Assembly (NCBI GenBank): GCA_027485995.1
Contig: JAIXPW010000123.1
Coordinates: forward strand, 1-50,981
From: Verrucomicrobiaceae bacterium
GTDB taxonomy: Bacteria; Verrucomicrobiota; Verrucomicrobiia; Verrucomicrobiales; Akkermansiaceae
DNA length: 50,981 bases
Direction: 5' to 3'
The position numbers and the translations under genes were made by a program. The notes under the pieces are model-generated. The model was not told the DNA's origin, ran no database searches, and saw only the letters and a list, made by a program, of their open reading frames with translations. This document shows, in pieces, positions 22,832 to 30,991 of this stretch. Numbering within the stretch: the stretch's first letter is position 1; the number at the start of each line of letters is the position of its first letter.

Positions 22832-23049
22832 GCGATAGAGAACGTTACGTGATCTTTTTGACGGAATTGGAAGCGCAGCGTGAAATCGTGGATCACCAGA
22901 CGGCACGACTCCAACAGTTTCTAGATGGTGAGCGGGAGTTCGAGGATGCCATTACCATCGAGGAATATGTCGTGCCGGTCACCATCAATCCAAACGGCGT
23001 CATAACTGATAGTAATGATAACATTTTTGGCCCCGGGGTGGCTAATTGA
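22828..23049 (+). CDS. Small hypothetical protein, third in the chain behind DUF2075
   Basis: 73 residues from the GTG at 22828 (MSDRERYVIFLTELEAQREI, VDHQTARLQQFLDGEREFED, AITIEEYVVPVTINPNGVIT, then DSNDNIFGPGVAN). The first half is an amphipathic helix with heptad spacing, the second half beta-rich. Family unknown. The start is set by the GTGA overlap with the preceding micro-gene; a TTG one codon earlier is the only upstream alternative. The antisense extension of the truncated vsr frame covers its 3' part, which supports vsr being the broken partner there. Confidence 0.55.
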   Translation: MSDRERYVIFLTELEAQREIVDHQTARLQQFLDGEREFEDAITIEEYVVPVTINPNGVITDSNDNIFGPGVAN

Positions 23050-23097
23050 CGACTCTACGCCAACAGCGTCAGTAGCCGCGCTTCCAGCTAAGCTCTT

Positions 23098-23373
23098 CTT
23101 GGCCGCCCACCCGTCCCGGCGGGTCGAAGGCAAGCGGAAGTAAGGACAGTGTTCATGCGCATGCCAGAAGCAGCCGTGGACGAAGAGGACGGTGGAGTGT
23201 TTCGGCATGACGATGTCCGGCCTGCCGGGCAGCGTGCGGTTCTTCGGGCCGTTCACGGTGAAGCGGTAGCCGAGGCCGTGGAGCATCTTCCGCAAGGCCA
23301 GCTCCGGCTTCGTGTCGCGCCCCCGGATCCGGGACATGACCTCGGAGCGCTTTTCGGGGGTGAAGACGTCCAT
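23098..23373 (-). pseudogene. vsr: Very short patch repair endonuclease, C-terminally truncated
   Basis: Residues 1-92 are clear Vsr: MDVFTPEKRSEVMSRIRGRD TKPELALRKMLHGLGYRFTV, the catalytic Asp in LPGRPDIVMPKHSTVLFVHG and the zinc and active-site HGCFWHAHEHCPYFRLPSTR. Family members continue with a helix and a GW(R/K)VxVVWEC strand for about 45 more residues. Here, after DGWAAK (near 23098), the frame changes into unrelated sequence and runs on to 22921, antisense to the 73-residue gene. Vsr nicks T:G mismatches arising at 5-methylcytosine sites and normally accompanies a cytosine methylase, none of which is in the window. This is probably a remnant of a lost restriction-modification locus. 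Confidence 0.8.
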
Positions 23374-23694
23374 GGAAGAAGTGTTCAGTTTTCAGGGTTC
23401 AGTTTCAAGGGAGGGAAGGCGGGAATGACGAAGAGTGTGGAGAAATTCGAAACTCGAAATCCGAAATTCGAAACGGAAGAAGTCGAACATCCAACGTCCC
23501 GTTGAATGACGAATGAAGAATTTCCGAATGACGAAATCCCCGATCCCCGATCCTCTTCCTGACCACTGACCACTGACCACTGACCACTGACCACTGACCA
23601 CTGACCACTGGCTCCTGATCACTGGCCACTCTCTTCCCCCCCAGAGACCTGAAATCGGCTCGACTCCAGGGGGATCACGTGCGATGACTGCGCC
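23374..23694. repeat. Vocabulary repeat tract including seven tandem GACCACT units
   Basis: 320 bases without a gene. 23380-23412 has GTGTTCAGTTTTCAGGGTTC, 23440-23480 has GAAATTCGAAACTCGAAATC-type alternation, 23500-23550 has GAATGACGAATGAAGAATTT and CCCCGATCCCCGATCC, and 23561-23609 is seven perfect tandem GACCACT units followed by GGCTCCTGATCACTGGCCAC. The same words recur in the other tracts of this window, in both orientations. Confidence 0.85.
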
Positions 23695-23988
23695 ATGAGC
23701 GAGACGATCACACTTGGCCGGTCCGGGCGCCTGGTGCTGCCGAAATCCCTGAGGGATCGGCTGAAACTGGCGGAAGGGTCCTGCCTCGATCTGGAAGTGG
23801 ATGGCAGCGTGATCCACCTGCGGGCCAGTGAGGAGAAGTCCGTGAAACTGGTGAAGGCCGGCGGGCTGTTGGTGGCGACGGGTTTCCCCAAGCAGGCCGA
23901 CATTGCCAAGGCGGTCCGGGCGGAGCGGACGGGACGCGAGGGCGTTCTGGCGGAACCAGCCAAGCGCGCCAGAAAGCGGAAGGCCTGA
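23695..23988 (+). CDS. vapB: AbrB/MazE-type antitoxin (VapB-like)
   Basis: 97 residues. The N-terminal half is a SpoVT/AbrB swapped-hairpin DNA-binding domain: MSETITLGRSGRLVLPKSLR, DRLKLAEGSCLDLEVDGSVI. The C-terminal half is a basic tail (KAVRAERTGREGVLAEPAKR) of the kind that threads into the active site of the partner toxin. Its TGA shares one base with the ATG of the PIN-domain gene (TGATG at 23986-23990), so the pair is co-translated. Antitoxins of this family usually repress their own promoter with the toxin as co-repressor; the operator is not evident in the repeat-filled upstream region. Confidence 0.88.
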   Translation: MSETITLGRSGRLVLPKSLRDRLKLAEGSCLDLEVDGSVIHLRASEEKSVKLVKAGGLLVATGFPKQADIAKAVRAERTGREGVLAEPAKRARKRKA

Positions 23989-24419
23989 TGAAGATCTACC
24001 TGGACTCAACAGTGCTGGTGGCCGCCGTCACCGACATCGAGCCATTCCATGAAGGTTGTGCGGAACTCCTGCTGAGCGGCGCAGCTCTCTGCATGCTGCC
24101 ACATGCGGTTTCCGAGACGTTCGCCACCCTGACTGGCGGCCGTTTGTCGTTGCGGCTGTCCCCCGCCATGGCGACGAAGTTGATCGAAGTCAATCTGCTG
24201 CCACGCATCAGCTTCGTGCCATGGAGCGGAGCCGATCATGTGAGTGCCTTGAAGGAGGCGGAACGTCGTGGTGTTCGGGGAGGTGCGATCTATGATTACC
24301 TTCATCTGGCTGCCGCCCGGAAGGCGAAGGCCCTGAAGCTCGTCACTTTGAACCTCCGCCACTATCAGGCATTTCACCGATCAGGAGACCCCGAGATTCT
24401 CCAGCCGATGGCAGACTGA
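23988..24419 (+). CDS. vapC: PIN-domain ribonuclease toxin (VapC)
   Basis: 143 residues. PIN-fold acidic residues are present: D6 in MKIYLDSTVLVAAV, E43 in HAVSETFATLTGG, D103 in GAIYDYLHLAAA, and the N in LKLVTLNLRHYQAFH. These bind the metal ions used to cleave RNA, commonly tRNA or rRNA in VapC toxins. All catalytic positions are intact, so the pair looks functional. It overlaps the antitoxin gene by one base. It ends a run of accessory genes; repeats follow directly. Confidence 0.9.
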   Translation: MKIYLDSTVLVAAVTDIEPFHEGCAELLLSGAALCMLPHAVSETFATLTGGRLSLRLSPAMATKLIEVNLLPRISFVPWSGADHVSALKEAERRGVRGGAIYDYLHLAAARKAKALKLVTLNLRHYQAFHRSGDPEILQPMAD

Positions 24420-24654
24420 GAAGCAGAAGGAATGAGGAATCTGCGAATGACGAGGTGGGGAGTCGAAGTTTGAAATTGGAAGAGATCGAACATCGAAGGG
24501 AGAGGTGAGTGACGAATGAGGAATCTCTGAATGACGAAATCTCCTATCTCCGATCCTCTGCCTCTACCTGACCACTGGCTCCTGACCACTGGCCACTCTT
24601 CTTCCTGAAAACTTGAAACTGAACACTTGAAACCCTCTTCAATGGTCGGGACCA

Positions 24655-24722
24655 CTCTCTTCGAGGAAGACCCGGAGCAAGATGCGCCGGAGACGGACTG
24701 GAGCGGGACGCATCCAGCCACG
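24655..24722 (-). repeat. 67-bp module, inverted copy 1
   Basis: On the plus strand it reads CTCTCTTCGAGGAAGACCCG ... GGAGACGGACTGGAGCGGGA ... CATCCAGCCAC, the reverse complement of the modules at 17683-17749 and 19647-19714. Followed by GGTGATCCC as in the 25361-25426 copy. Confidence 0.85.
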
Positions 24723-25360
24723 GTGATCCCTGAGCTTCCGGGATTTTCGGAATTGCGCTAGCGATGCGGGTGGCGCAAGATTCGGCCATCGTGAGTTCCA
24801 AAAAAAACCGGGAGAAAGCGCCAATCCCCACGACGACGGAGAAGTCCGGCGGTGTGCGGGTGATTCGCTTGCTGCCTTCGAGGAGCGCCTCCGAGTGCTT
24901 TGTGAACACGACTGCGCTTGCCATGGGACGGACCGTCTCGCCTGCATCCGCGCGCAAGCCGAACACGCGCTTGCTGTCGCTGCTGAACTTGGGTGCCTGA
25001 TGTGAGAATGGATGAATATCTGGGAGTTTAGCCTTCTCGGAAACTGAGGGAGGGAGACGAACGTTGAACATTGAACGTCCAACATCGAACGTTGAAGGGA
25101 AGAGATTTGAATGACGATTGTTGATTTTTGAATGGAAGAGGCGCTGGGCCAGTCAGCCTCTGATCCATGATCTACCATCACCGATCACCGTTCCTTTGCC
25201 TCTACCTGGCCACTGGCTCCTGACCACTGGCCCGTCTCTGAGAGGAAGAGCCCCTGAAGGGCGTGAACGTTGAACATCGAAGGGAGAGGTGAATGACGAA
25301 TGAGGAGTTTCCGAATGACGAAATCTCCGATCCCCGATCCTCTTCCTGACCCCTGACCAC

Positions 25361-25426
25361 TCTCTTCGAGGAAGACCCGGAGCAAGATGCGCCGGAGACG
25401 GACTGGAGCGGGACGCATCCAGCCAC
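25361..25426 (-). repeat. 67-bp module, inverted copy 2
   Basis: Same module and orientation as 24655-24722, with almost identical sequence over its full length and the same GGTGATCCC next to it. The two minus-strand copies are about 706 bases apart. Confidence 0.85.
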
Positions 25427-25563
25427 GGTGATCCCCGATCCTCTACCTCTACCTGACCACTGGCTCCTGACCACTGGCCACTCTTCTCCTTGAACACTTG
25501 AAACTCTCTTCAATGGTCGGGACTACGACCGAAGACTCACCAATAACCAATAACCAATAACTA

Positions 25564-28500
25564 CTAACCATCAACTCTCCTCCCCCTCCCCACCAGCCTG
25601 GCGATGACGAGGTAGAAGACTGGGACGAGGAAGATGGCGAGGACGGTGCCGGTGACCATGCCGCCGGCGACGCCGGTTCCGATGGCGTTCTGGCTGGCGC
25701 TGCCGGCTCCTTTGCTGAGGACCAGAGGCATGACGCCGAGGATGAAGGCGATGGAGGTCATGAGGATGGGTCGAAGGCGGAGTTTCACGGCTTCGAGGAT
25801 GGACTCGACGAGTCCCCTGCCCTGCTTCTGGAGATCCAGCGCGAACTCGATGATGAGGATGGCGTTCTTGGTGGAGAGGCCGACGGTTGTTAGAAGGCCG
25901 ACCTTGAAATAGACGTCGTTGGGGAGTTCGCGGAAAGTGGCGGCGGCGAGGGCTCCGAGGATGCCGAGGGGGACGACGAGGATGACGGCGACGGGGACCG
26001 ACCAGCTTTCGTAGAGGGCGGCGAGGCAGAGGAAGACGATGAGGAGGGAGACCGCGTAGAGGGCCGGGGCCTGGTTGCCGGAGATGCGTTCCTCAAGGGA
26101 CTGGCCGCTCCATTCGAAACCGATGCCGGGCGGGAGCTGGGCTGCCATTTTCTCCATCTCCGCCATGGCCTCGCCGGAGCTGGTGCCGGGCGCACCGGAG
26201 CCGACGATGTTGACGGCGGGCAGGCCATCGTAGCGCTGGAGCTGGGGCGAGCCGAAGGACCAGGTGGCGGTGGTGAGGGCGGAAAGCGGGACCATGCCGC
26301 CCTCCTTGTTGCGGACAAAGACTTTCCCGAGGTCCTCGGGTTTCATGCGGAAGGCGGCGTCGAGCTGGAGGATCACGCGCTGGACGCGGGAGCCGTTGAC
26401 GAAGTTGTTCACGTAGGCCGAGCCGAAGGCGGTCTGCATGGTGGTGTTGATGTCGGCCAGCGAGACCCCGAGGGCGCTGGCCTTGTCCTGGTCGAGCTCG
26501 ATCTTCAACTGCGCGGCATCGTCGAGCCCCTGCGGTCGCACGCCGAGGAGGGCGGGATTCTGCGAGGCCATGCCAAGGAGCTGGTTGCGCGCGGCATTGA
26601 GCTGCTCGTGGCCCACGCCGCCGACGTCCTGGAGCCAGAAGTCGAAGCCGGACGAGGTGCCGAGCTCGGGGATGGCGGGTGGATTGAGCGGGAAGACGAT
26701 GGCGTCCTTGATGCCGCCGAGGCCCATCATGGCGCGCTTGATGACCTGCTGGACATGGTGCTCCTGTCCCTGGCGGTCGGGGTGCTCCCAGGGCTTCAGG
26801 CGGAGGAAGGCGAGGCCGGAGTTCTGGGCCTTTCCGGCGAAACTGAATCCGGCGACGGTGAAGTAGTGCTCGATCTCCGGTTGTTTCGCGAAGTAGGCCT
26901 CGACCTCGCGCAGCGCCTCGGCGGTGCGGGCGTCGGTGGCGCCGACCGGCAGGCTGATGAGGGCGAGGAAATAGCCCTGATCCTCCTCGGGAAGGAAGGC
27001 GGAGGGCATGCGCTGATAGAGGACGCCGACGCCGGCGACGATGCAGAGCAGCACCGCGATGCCGGCCCAGGCGCGTTTCAAGAGGCCGCCGACCCAGCCT
27101 TGATAGCGGTCGGTCATCGCATCGAAGCCACGATTGAACCAACCGAAGAATCCCCGCTTGGCGTGATGGTGACCCGCGTCCACGTCCTTCAGCAGGGTGG
27201 CGCAGAGGGCCGGTGTGAGGGAAAGCGCGAGGAAGACCGAGAACAGCATGCACGACACCATCGACATCGTGAACTGGCGGTAGATCGTGCCGACCGAGCC
27301 ACCGAAGAAGGCCATCGGGATGAACACCGCCGTGAGCACCAGGGTGATGCCGATGAGGGCGCTGGTGATCTGACCCATCGCCTTTCTCGTGGCCTCCTTC
27401 GCCGAAAGCCCCTCCTGGCTCATGATGCGCTCGACGTTCTCGACCACGACGATGGCGTCATCGACGAGGATGCCGATGGCCAGCACCATGCCGAACATCG
27501 TCAGCGTGTTGATGGAAAATCCGAAGGCCGCCATCAGTCCGCAGGTGCCCAAGAGCGCGACCGGCACGACCAGCGTGGGGATGAGCGTGGCTCGGAAGTT
27601 CTGGAGGAAGAGATACATCACCAGGAAGACGAGGATGATGGCCTCGACGAGGGTCTTCAGCACCTCCTCGACGGAGATCTTCACGAAGGTGGAGGTGTCG
27701 AGCGGGTAATCGACGCGGACGCCCTGCGGGAAGAAGGGCTTCAGGCGTTCGATTTCCGTGCGGATCGCCTCGGCGGAATCGAGGGCATTGGCGGTGGGGG
27801 AAAGCTTCACCGCGGCGGCGGCGGCGGGCTTGCCGTCGATGCGGGCATTGATCGAATAGTCCTGGCCACCGAGCTCCACGCGGGCGACATCGCGGAGGCG
27901 GACACGTGAGCCATCGGGGTTCACGCGGAGGATGATTTCCTGGAACTCGGAGGCCTCGCGCAGGGTGCCGCGGCCTTGAAGGATGACGTTGAGCTGCTGG
28001 CCGTCGGTGGCGGGGAGTTGGCCGAGCTGGCCCACGGGCACCTGGGTGTTCTGGGCCTGGATGGCGGCGGTGACATCCCCGGGGGTCAGGTTGTAGGCGA
28101 AGAGCTTGTCGGGATCGAGCCACACGCGCATGGCATACTGGGTGCCGAACTGGATGACCTCGCCCACGCCTTGGAGGCGACGCAGCGGATCGAGCACGCT
28201 GGCGGCCATGTAGTTGCCGAGGCTGATGGCGTCCATGCTGCCGTCCTCGGAGGAAAGCGTGATGAACATCATGTAGTTCCGCGTGGCCTTGGCGACGACC
28301 ACGCCCTGCTGCTGGACGGTGAGCGGGAGGCTGGGCGTGGCGAGCTGGACCTTGTTCTGGACCTGGACCTGGGCCACGTCGGCATTGGTGCCGGGCTTGA
28401 AATACAGGGTGATGATCGCCGTTCCGTTGGCATCGGAGGCGGAATTCATGTAGAGCAGGTTGTCGATGCCGTTGAGCTGCTGCTCGATGACCGAGGTCAC

Positions 28501-28680
28501 GGTGTCGCTGAGCGTTTCCGAAGAAGCCCCGGCGTAGTTGGCGGTGATCGAGACCGAGGGAGGCGCGACCGGTGGATACTGCGCGACGGGCAGCTTGGTG
28601 ATGGAGATCAACCCGAGCAGGGCGATCAGGATGGCGACCACCCAGGCAAAAACGGGGCGGTCGATGAAGAAGCGGGCCAT
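25564..28680 (-). CDS. acrB: RND efflux pump permease, AcrB/MexB (HAE1) family
   Basis: 1038 residues, close to the usual ~1045. Proton-driven inner-membrane transporter that exports hydrophobic drugs and detergents through a tripartite complex. It shows the N-terminal MARFFIDRPVFAWVVAILIA helix, porter-domain sequence (GVVVAKATRNYMMFITLSS), the proton-relay pair DD in GILVDDAIVVVENVERIMSQ, and the second-half repeats (GLSTKNAILIIEFA, RPILMTSIAFILGVMPLV). Twelve hydrophobic segments in the two-times-six layout can be followed. It is the second gene of the operon, 120 bases behind acrA. No outer-membrane TolC-type gene is adjacent, so the channel is probably encoded elsewhere. Confidence 0.96.
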   Translation of the reverse strand: MARFFIDRPVFAWVVAILIALLGLISITKLPVAQYPPVAPPSVSITANYAGASSETLSDTVTSVIEQQLNGIDNLLYMNSASDANGTAIITLYFKPGTNADVAQVQVQNKVQLATPSLPLTVQQQGVVVAKATRNYMMFITLSSEDGSMDAISLGNYMAASVLDPLRRLQGVGEVIQFGTQYAMRVWLDPDKLFAYNLTPGDVTAAIQAQNTQVPVGQLGQLPATDGQQLNVILQGRGTLREASEFQEIILRVNPDGSRVRLRDVARVELGGQDYSINARIDGKPAAAAAVKLSPTANALDSAEAIRTEIERLKPFFPQGVRVDYPLDTSTFVKISVEEVLKTLVEAIILVFLVMYLFLQNFRATLIPTLVVPVALLGTCGLMAAFGFSINTLTMFGMVLAIGILVDDAIVVVENVERIMSQEGLSAKEATRKAMGQITSALIGITLVLTAVFIPMAFFGGSVGTIYRQFTMSMVSCMLFSVFLALSLTPALCATLLKDVDAGHHHAKRGFFGWFNRGFDAMTDRYQGWVGGLLKRAWAGIAVLLCIVAGVGVLYQRMPSAFLPEEDQGYFLALISLPVGATDARTAEALREVEAYFAKQPEIEHYFTVAGFSFAGKAQNSGLAFLRLKPWEHPDRQGQEHHVQQVIKRAMMGLGGIKDAIVFPLNPPAIPELGTSSGFDFWLQDVGGVGHEQLNAARNQLLGMASQNPALLGVRPQGLDDAAQLKIELDQDKASALGVSLADINTTMQTAFGSAYVNNFVNGSRVQRVILQLDAAFRMKPEDLGKVFVRNKEGGMVPLSALTTATWSFGSPQLQRYDGLPAVNIVGSGAPGTSSGEAMAEMEKMAAQLPPGIGFEWSGQSLEERISGNQAPALYAVSLLIVFLCLAALYESWSVPVAVILVVPLGILGALAAATFRELPNDVYFKVGLLTTVGLSTKNAILIIEFALDLQKQGRGLVESILEAVKLRLRPILMTSIAFILGVMPLVLSKGAGSASQNAIGTGVAGGMVTGTVLAIFLVPVFYLVIARLVGRGRRVDG

Positions 28681-28689
28681 GGTGGGGAA

Positions 28690-28790
28690 AACTCGAAATT
28701 CTAAATTCTAAATTCGAAACGGGAGGAGTGTTCAGTGTTCAGTTTGAAGTGTTCAGCGAAGAGATGAATCACGACTTACCACTCACCATT
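28690..28790. repeat. Vocabulary repeat tract inside the acrA-acrB operon
   Basis: The 120-base spacer between acrA and acrB is mostly repeat: CGAAATTCTAAATTCTAAAT and GTTCAGTGTTCAGTTTGAAG, then CACTCACCATTCACGATTCA. That these words sit inside an operon shows that they are tolerated in transcribed regions. Confidence 0.75.
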
Positions 28791-28800
28791 CACGATTCAC

Positions 28801-29952
28801 CTAACTCTTCCCTGCCTTGTTGGACGGGACAAAGGGGCTGGGGACGACGGTGGCGCCGGGGTGGGCCTTGAGGTGGCCTTCGATGATGACGCTCTCACCG
28901 GCCTTGAGGCCGTCGGTGACGATCCATTTGTCGCCGGTGGCGGCGGAGGTGTGGATCATGCGGAGTTCGACGGTCTTGTTTTCCCCGACGACAAAGACGC
29001 TTCCGGCTCCGCCCTGGGCACGGGTGACGGCGCGTTGCAGAACGGTGAGCGAGGGCTCACGTGCGCCGAGGCTGATGCGGATGCGGGCGAACATGCCGGG
29101 CAGGAGCAGACGGTCGGGATTGGCAAACTCGGCCCGCAGGGCGACCATGCCGGTGGAGGGGTCGACGCTGACCTCGGAGAACAGGACCTTTCCCGGATGG
29201 GCATACTCGGTGCCGTCGTCGAGGAGCAGTTTCACCGTCGTCTTCGGCGAGGCGAAGGGCTCGAGCTTGCCCTCGCTGATCGATCGCTTGAGGGCATTGA
29301 GCTCGTTGGCGGACTGGGTGAAATCGAGATGGACCGGATCGAGCTGCTGGATGACGGCGAGCCGGGTGGCGTCGCCCTGACCAACGAGTGCCCCCTCGGT
29401 GACCTGGGCCTTGCCGATGCGTCCGCTGATGGGAGCGGTGACGGTGGCGTAGCTGAGGTTGAGTTCGGCGGTCTTCACCCCGGCCTCGGCGGAGAGGACC
29501 TCGGCCTCGGCAACCTTGAGGGCGTTGGCGGCGTTTTCCGCCTCCTGATGGCTGACGGCCTTGGAGTCGGCGAGCTTTTCGTAGCGCACGGCGATCGAGG
29601 CGGCCTGATCGCGGGTGGCACTGGCCACGGCGAGGGCGGCCTTGGCGCGGGCGAGGGCGGCTTCCAGCGGGGCGGGATCAATTTTGAAAAGGGTTTCGTC
29701 GGCCTTGACCTCGGCACCCTCAACGAAAGTCTGCTGGAGCAGAATGCCGGGCACGCGGGCGCGGACCTCGGCGGTGCGAATGGCGTGGATGCGGCCCGGG
29801 AGGTCGATTGAGACGTTGACCGGTTCGGAAACCACGGGAGCCACCGTCACGGCAGCCGGCGGCATCTGGGGAGGACCGGCGGGGGCTTTCTTTCCACAGC
29901 CGGACAGGCAGAGGGCGGCGAGGAGGAAGACGGGGAAATGGGCGGCGTTCAT
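28801..29952 (-). CDS. acrA: RND efflux periplasmic adaptor lipoprotein, AcrA/MexA family
   Basis: 383 residues. Lipoprotein signal with lipobox LSGC (LLAALCLSGCGKKAPAG), so it should be anchored by a lipid in the periplasm. The adaptor domains are in order: beta-barrel/lipoyl start (VNVSIDLPGRIHAIRTAEVR, RARVPGILLQQTFVEGAEVK), an alpha hairpin (ALARAKAALAVASATRDQAA ... AEAGVKTAELNLSYATVTAP), the second lipoyl half (ISGRIGKAQVTEGALVGQGD) and the beta-barrel (LLDDGTEYAHPGKVLFSEVS). It links the permease to the outer-membrane channel. First gene of the acrAB operon, divergent from the LysR gene; the shared 127-base gap holds a palindrome at 30041-30057. Confidence 0.95.
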   Translation of the reverse strand: MNAAHFPVFLLAALCLSGCGKKAPAGPPQMPPAAVTVAPVVSEPVNVSIDLPGRIHAIRTAEVRARVPGILLQQTFVEGAEVKADETLFKIDPAPLEAALARAKAALAVASATRDQAASIAVRYEKLADSKAVSHQEAENAANALKVAEAEVLSAEAGVKTAELNLSYATVTAPISGRIGKAQVTEGALVGQGDATRLAVIQQLDPVHLDFTQSANELNALKRSISEGKLEPFASPKTTVKLLLDDGTEYAHPGKVLFSEVSVDPSTGMVALRAEFANPDRLLLPGMFARIRISLGAREPSLTVLQRAVTRAQGGAGSVFVVGENKTVELRMIHTSAATGDKWIVTDGLKAGESVIIEGHLKAHPGATVVPSPFVPSNKAGKS

Positions 29953-30040
29953 GAAAGGGCGGAGAAGAAGCAGGAAACGTGCGGGCGTCCCGGGACCCCG
30001 TTTGATAAACCGGGACCTGTCGCGCCGGAATGACTTTGTT

Positions 30041-30057
30041 GTTTCCAGAGTGGAAAC
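30041..30057. promoter_or_regulatory. Candidate LysR-type operator between acrA and the LysR gene
   Basis: GTTTCCAGAGTGGAAAC is a perfect inverted repeat with 7-base arms and a 3-base centre. It contains a T-N11-A type spacing, as expected for LysR-family sites. It lies 23 bases before the LysR ATG and 89 bases before the acrA ATG, a position from which one dimer or tetramer could control both directions. Confidence 0.65.
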
Positions 30058-30079
30058 CTCAGGTTACCAGTCGTGCGGG

Positions 30080-30991
30080 ATGGAACTGAGGCACCTGCGC
30101 TACTTCGTGACCGTGGCGGAAGAACTGAACTTCCGAAAGGCGGCCGGGCGCATGAACGTCACCCGCCCGGCATTGAGCAAGCAAATCAAGGATCTGGAGA
30201 CGGAACTTGGCGTGCAATTGCTGGAACGCAACACCGTTCGCGTTTCATTGACCGAGGCCGGCACCACCTATCTGCATGAGGCGCGGGCGATCCTCTCCCG
30301 CGTCGAGCAGGCGAAACTGCTGGCCCGCGAGGTGCACTCCGGCCGCAGGGGCAACCTGCGGATTGCCAGCGTGGGACCGATTGCGGCGGGGTTCATGCCC
30401 GAGGCCTTGAAGTCCTTCGGCGATGAGTTTCCGGATGTGGATGTCAGTTTCGTGGAGATGATGCCGCCGGAGCAGGCGGATGCCTTGGCCAAGGGCGTGA
30501 TCCATGTCGGCTTCGCCTATGGCAAGAAGACCTCGCTGCCGCGTGGCATGCAGAGCCTGAAGGTGCTGAACGCGAAGTTCGGCATCGGCATGTCCCATCA
30601 CCATCCGCTCGCCGATCGCAGGAGCGTGAGCTTCGATGACATCTCGCGGGAAACCCTTTTGTTCCTGGGTCGCGAGTCGGAATCGGTGCACTGCTCGGAC
30701 GGTCTAGAGTTGTTCAAGAGCGAGGGGAGAAAGCCCGGAGCGATGCGCTTCATTCAGGGCTTCGACTCGCTGCTGACGATGGTCGTGGCCAGCCAGGGCA
30801 TTTCCCTGCTGCCGAGGATCCTCGATCTCAACCGCATCCCCGGCCTGGTGCTGAAACCGCTGATCGCCGAAAAGGCCTCGCTGGAATTCAACATGTGGGC
30901 GGTGTGGCGGAAGGACGAATCCTCGACGCTGGTGCACGAGTTCATCCAGCGCCTGAAGGACCGCGTGGCACCAGTGAAGCGGGGCGCTTAA
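30080..30991 (+). CDS. LysR-family transcriptional regulator, divergent from acrAB
   Basis: 303 residues from the ATG at 30080; the frame is open further upstream to 29615 but through acrA antisense. The N-terminal winged helix is textbook: MELRHLRYFVTVAEELNFRK, AAGRMNVTRPALSKQIKDLE, TELGVQLLERNTVRVSLTEA. Residues ~90-295 are the periplasmic-binding-like effector domain (RGNLRIASVGPIAAGFMPEA ... VVASQGISLLPRILDLNRIP). It probably senses a small molecule and controls the pump operon and itself through the 17-bp palindrome between them. Its stop overlaps the stop of the convergent LON-domain gene by four bases. Confidence 0.92.
   Translation: MELRHLRYFVTVAEELNFRKAAGRMNVTRPALSKQIKDLETELGVQLLERNTVRVSLTEAGTTYLHEARAILSRVEQAKLLAREVHSGRRGNLRIASVGPIAAGFMPEALKSFGDEFPDVDVSFVEMMPPEQADALAKGVIHVGFAYGKKTSLPRGMQSLKVLNAKFGIGMSHHHPLADRRSVSFDDISRETLLFLGRESESVHCSDGLELFKSEGRKPGAMRFIQGFDSLLTMVVASQGISLLPRILDLNRIPGLVLKPLIAEKASLEFNMWAVWRKDESSTLVHEFIQRLKDRVAPVKRGA

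Larger units (their letters stand above)
24420..25563. other. Repeat-filled gap between VapC and the RND pump gene
   Basis: 1.1 kb of mainly vocabulary repeats: GAATGAGGAATCT, GACGAATGAGGAATCTCTGA, CTGACCACTGGCTCCTGACC (three times), GAAACTGAACACTTGAAACC, AATAACCAATAACCAATAAC near 25545. Two minus-strand copies of the 67-bp module lie inside. A less repetitive core at 24740-25015 has an open plus frame with HDCACHGTDRLACIRAQAEH-type protein; it may be the 3' remnant of a decayed gene, but I do not recognise it and no start is evident. Confidence 0.6.

Noticed and set aside
24740..25015. A gene between the repeats
   Set aside because: Open frames exist on both strands and neither has a start, a family or a neighbour to support it; recorded only as a possible remnant.
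20100..25560. Prophage
   Set aside because: No integrase, capsid, terminase, lysis or tail genes; the XRE domain alone is not evidence.
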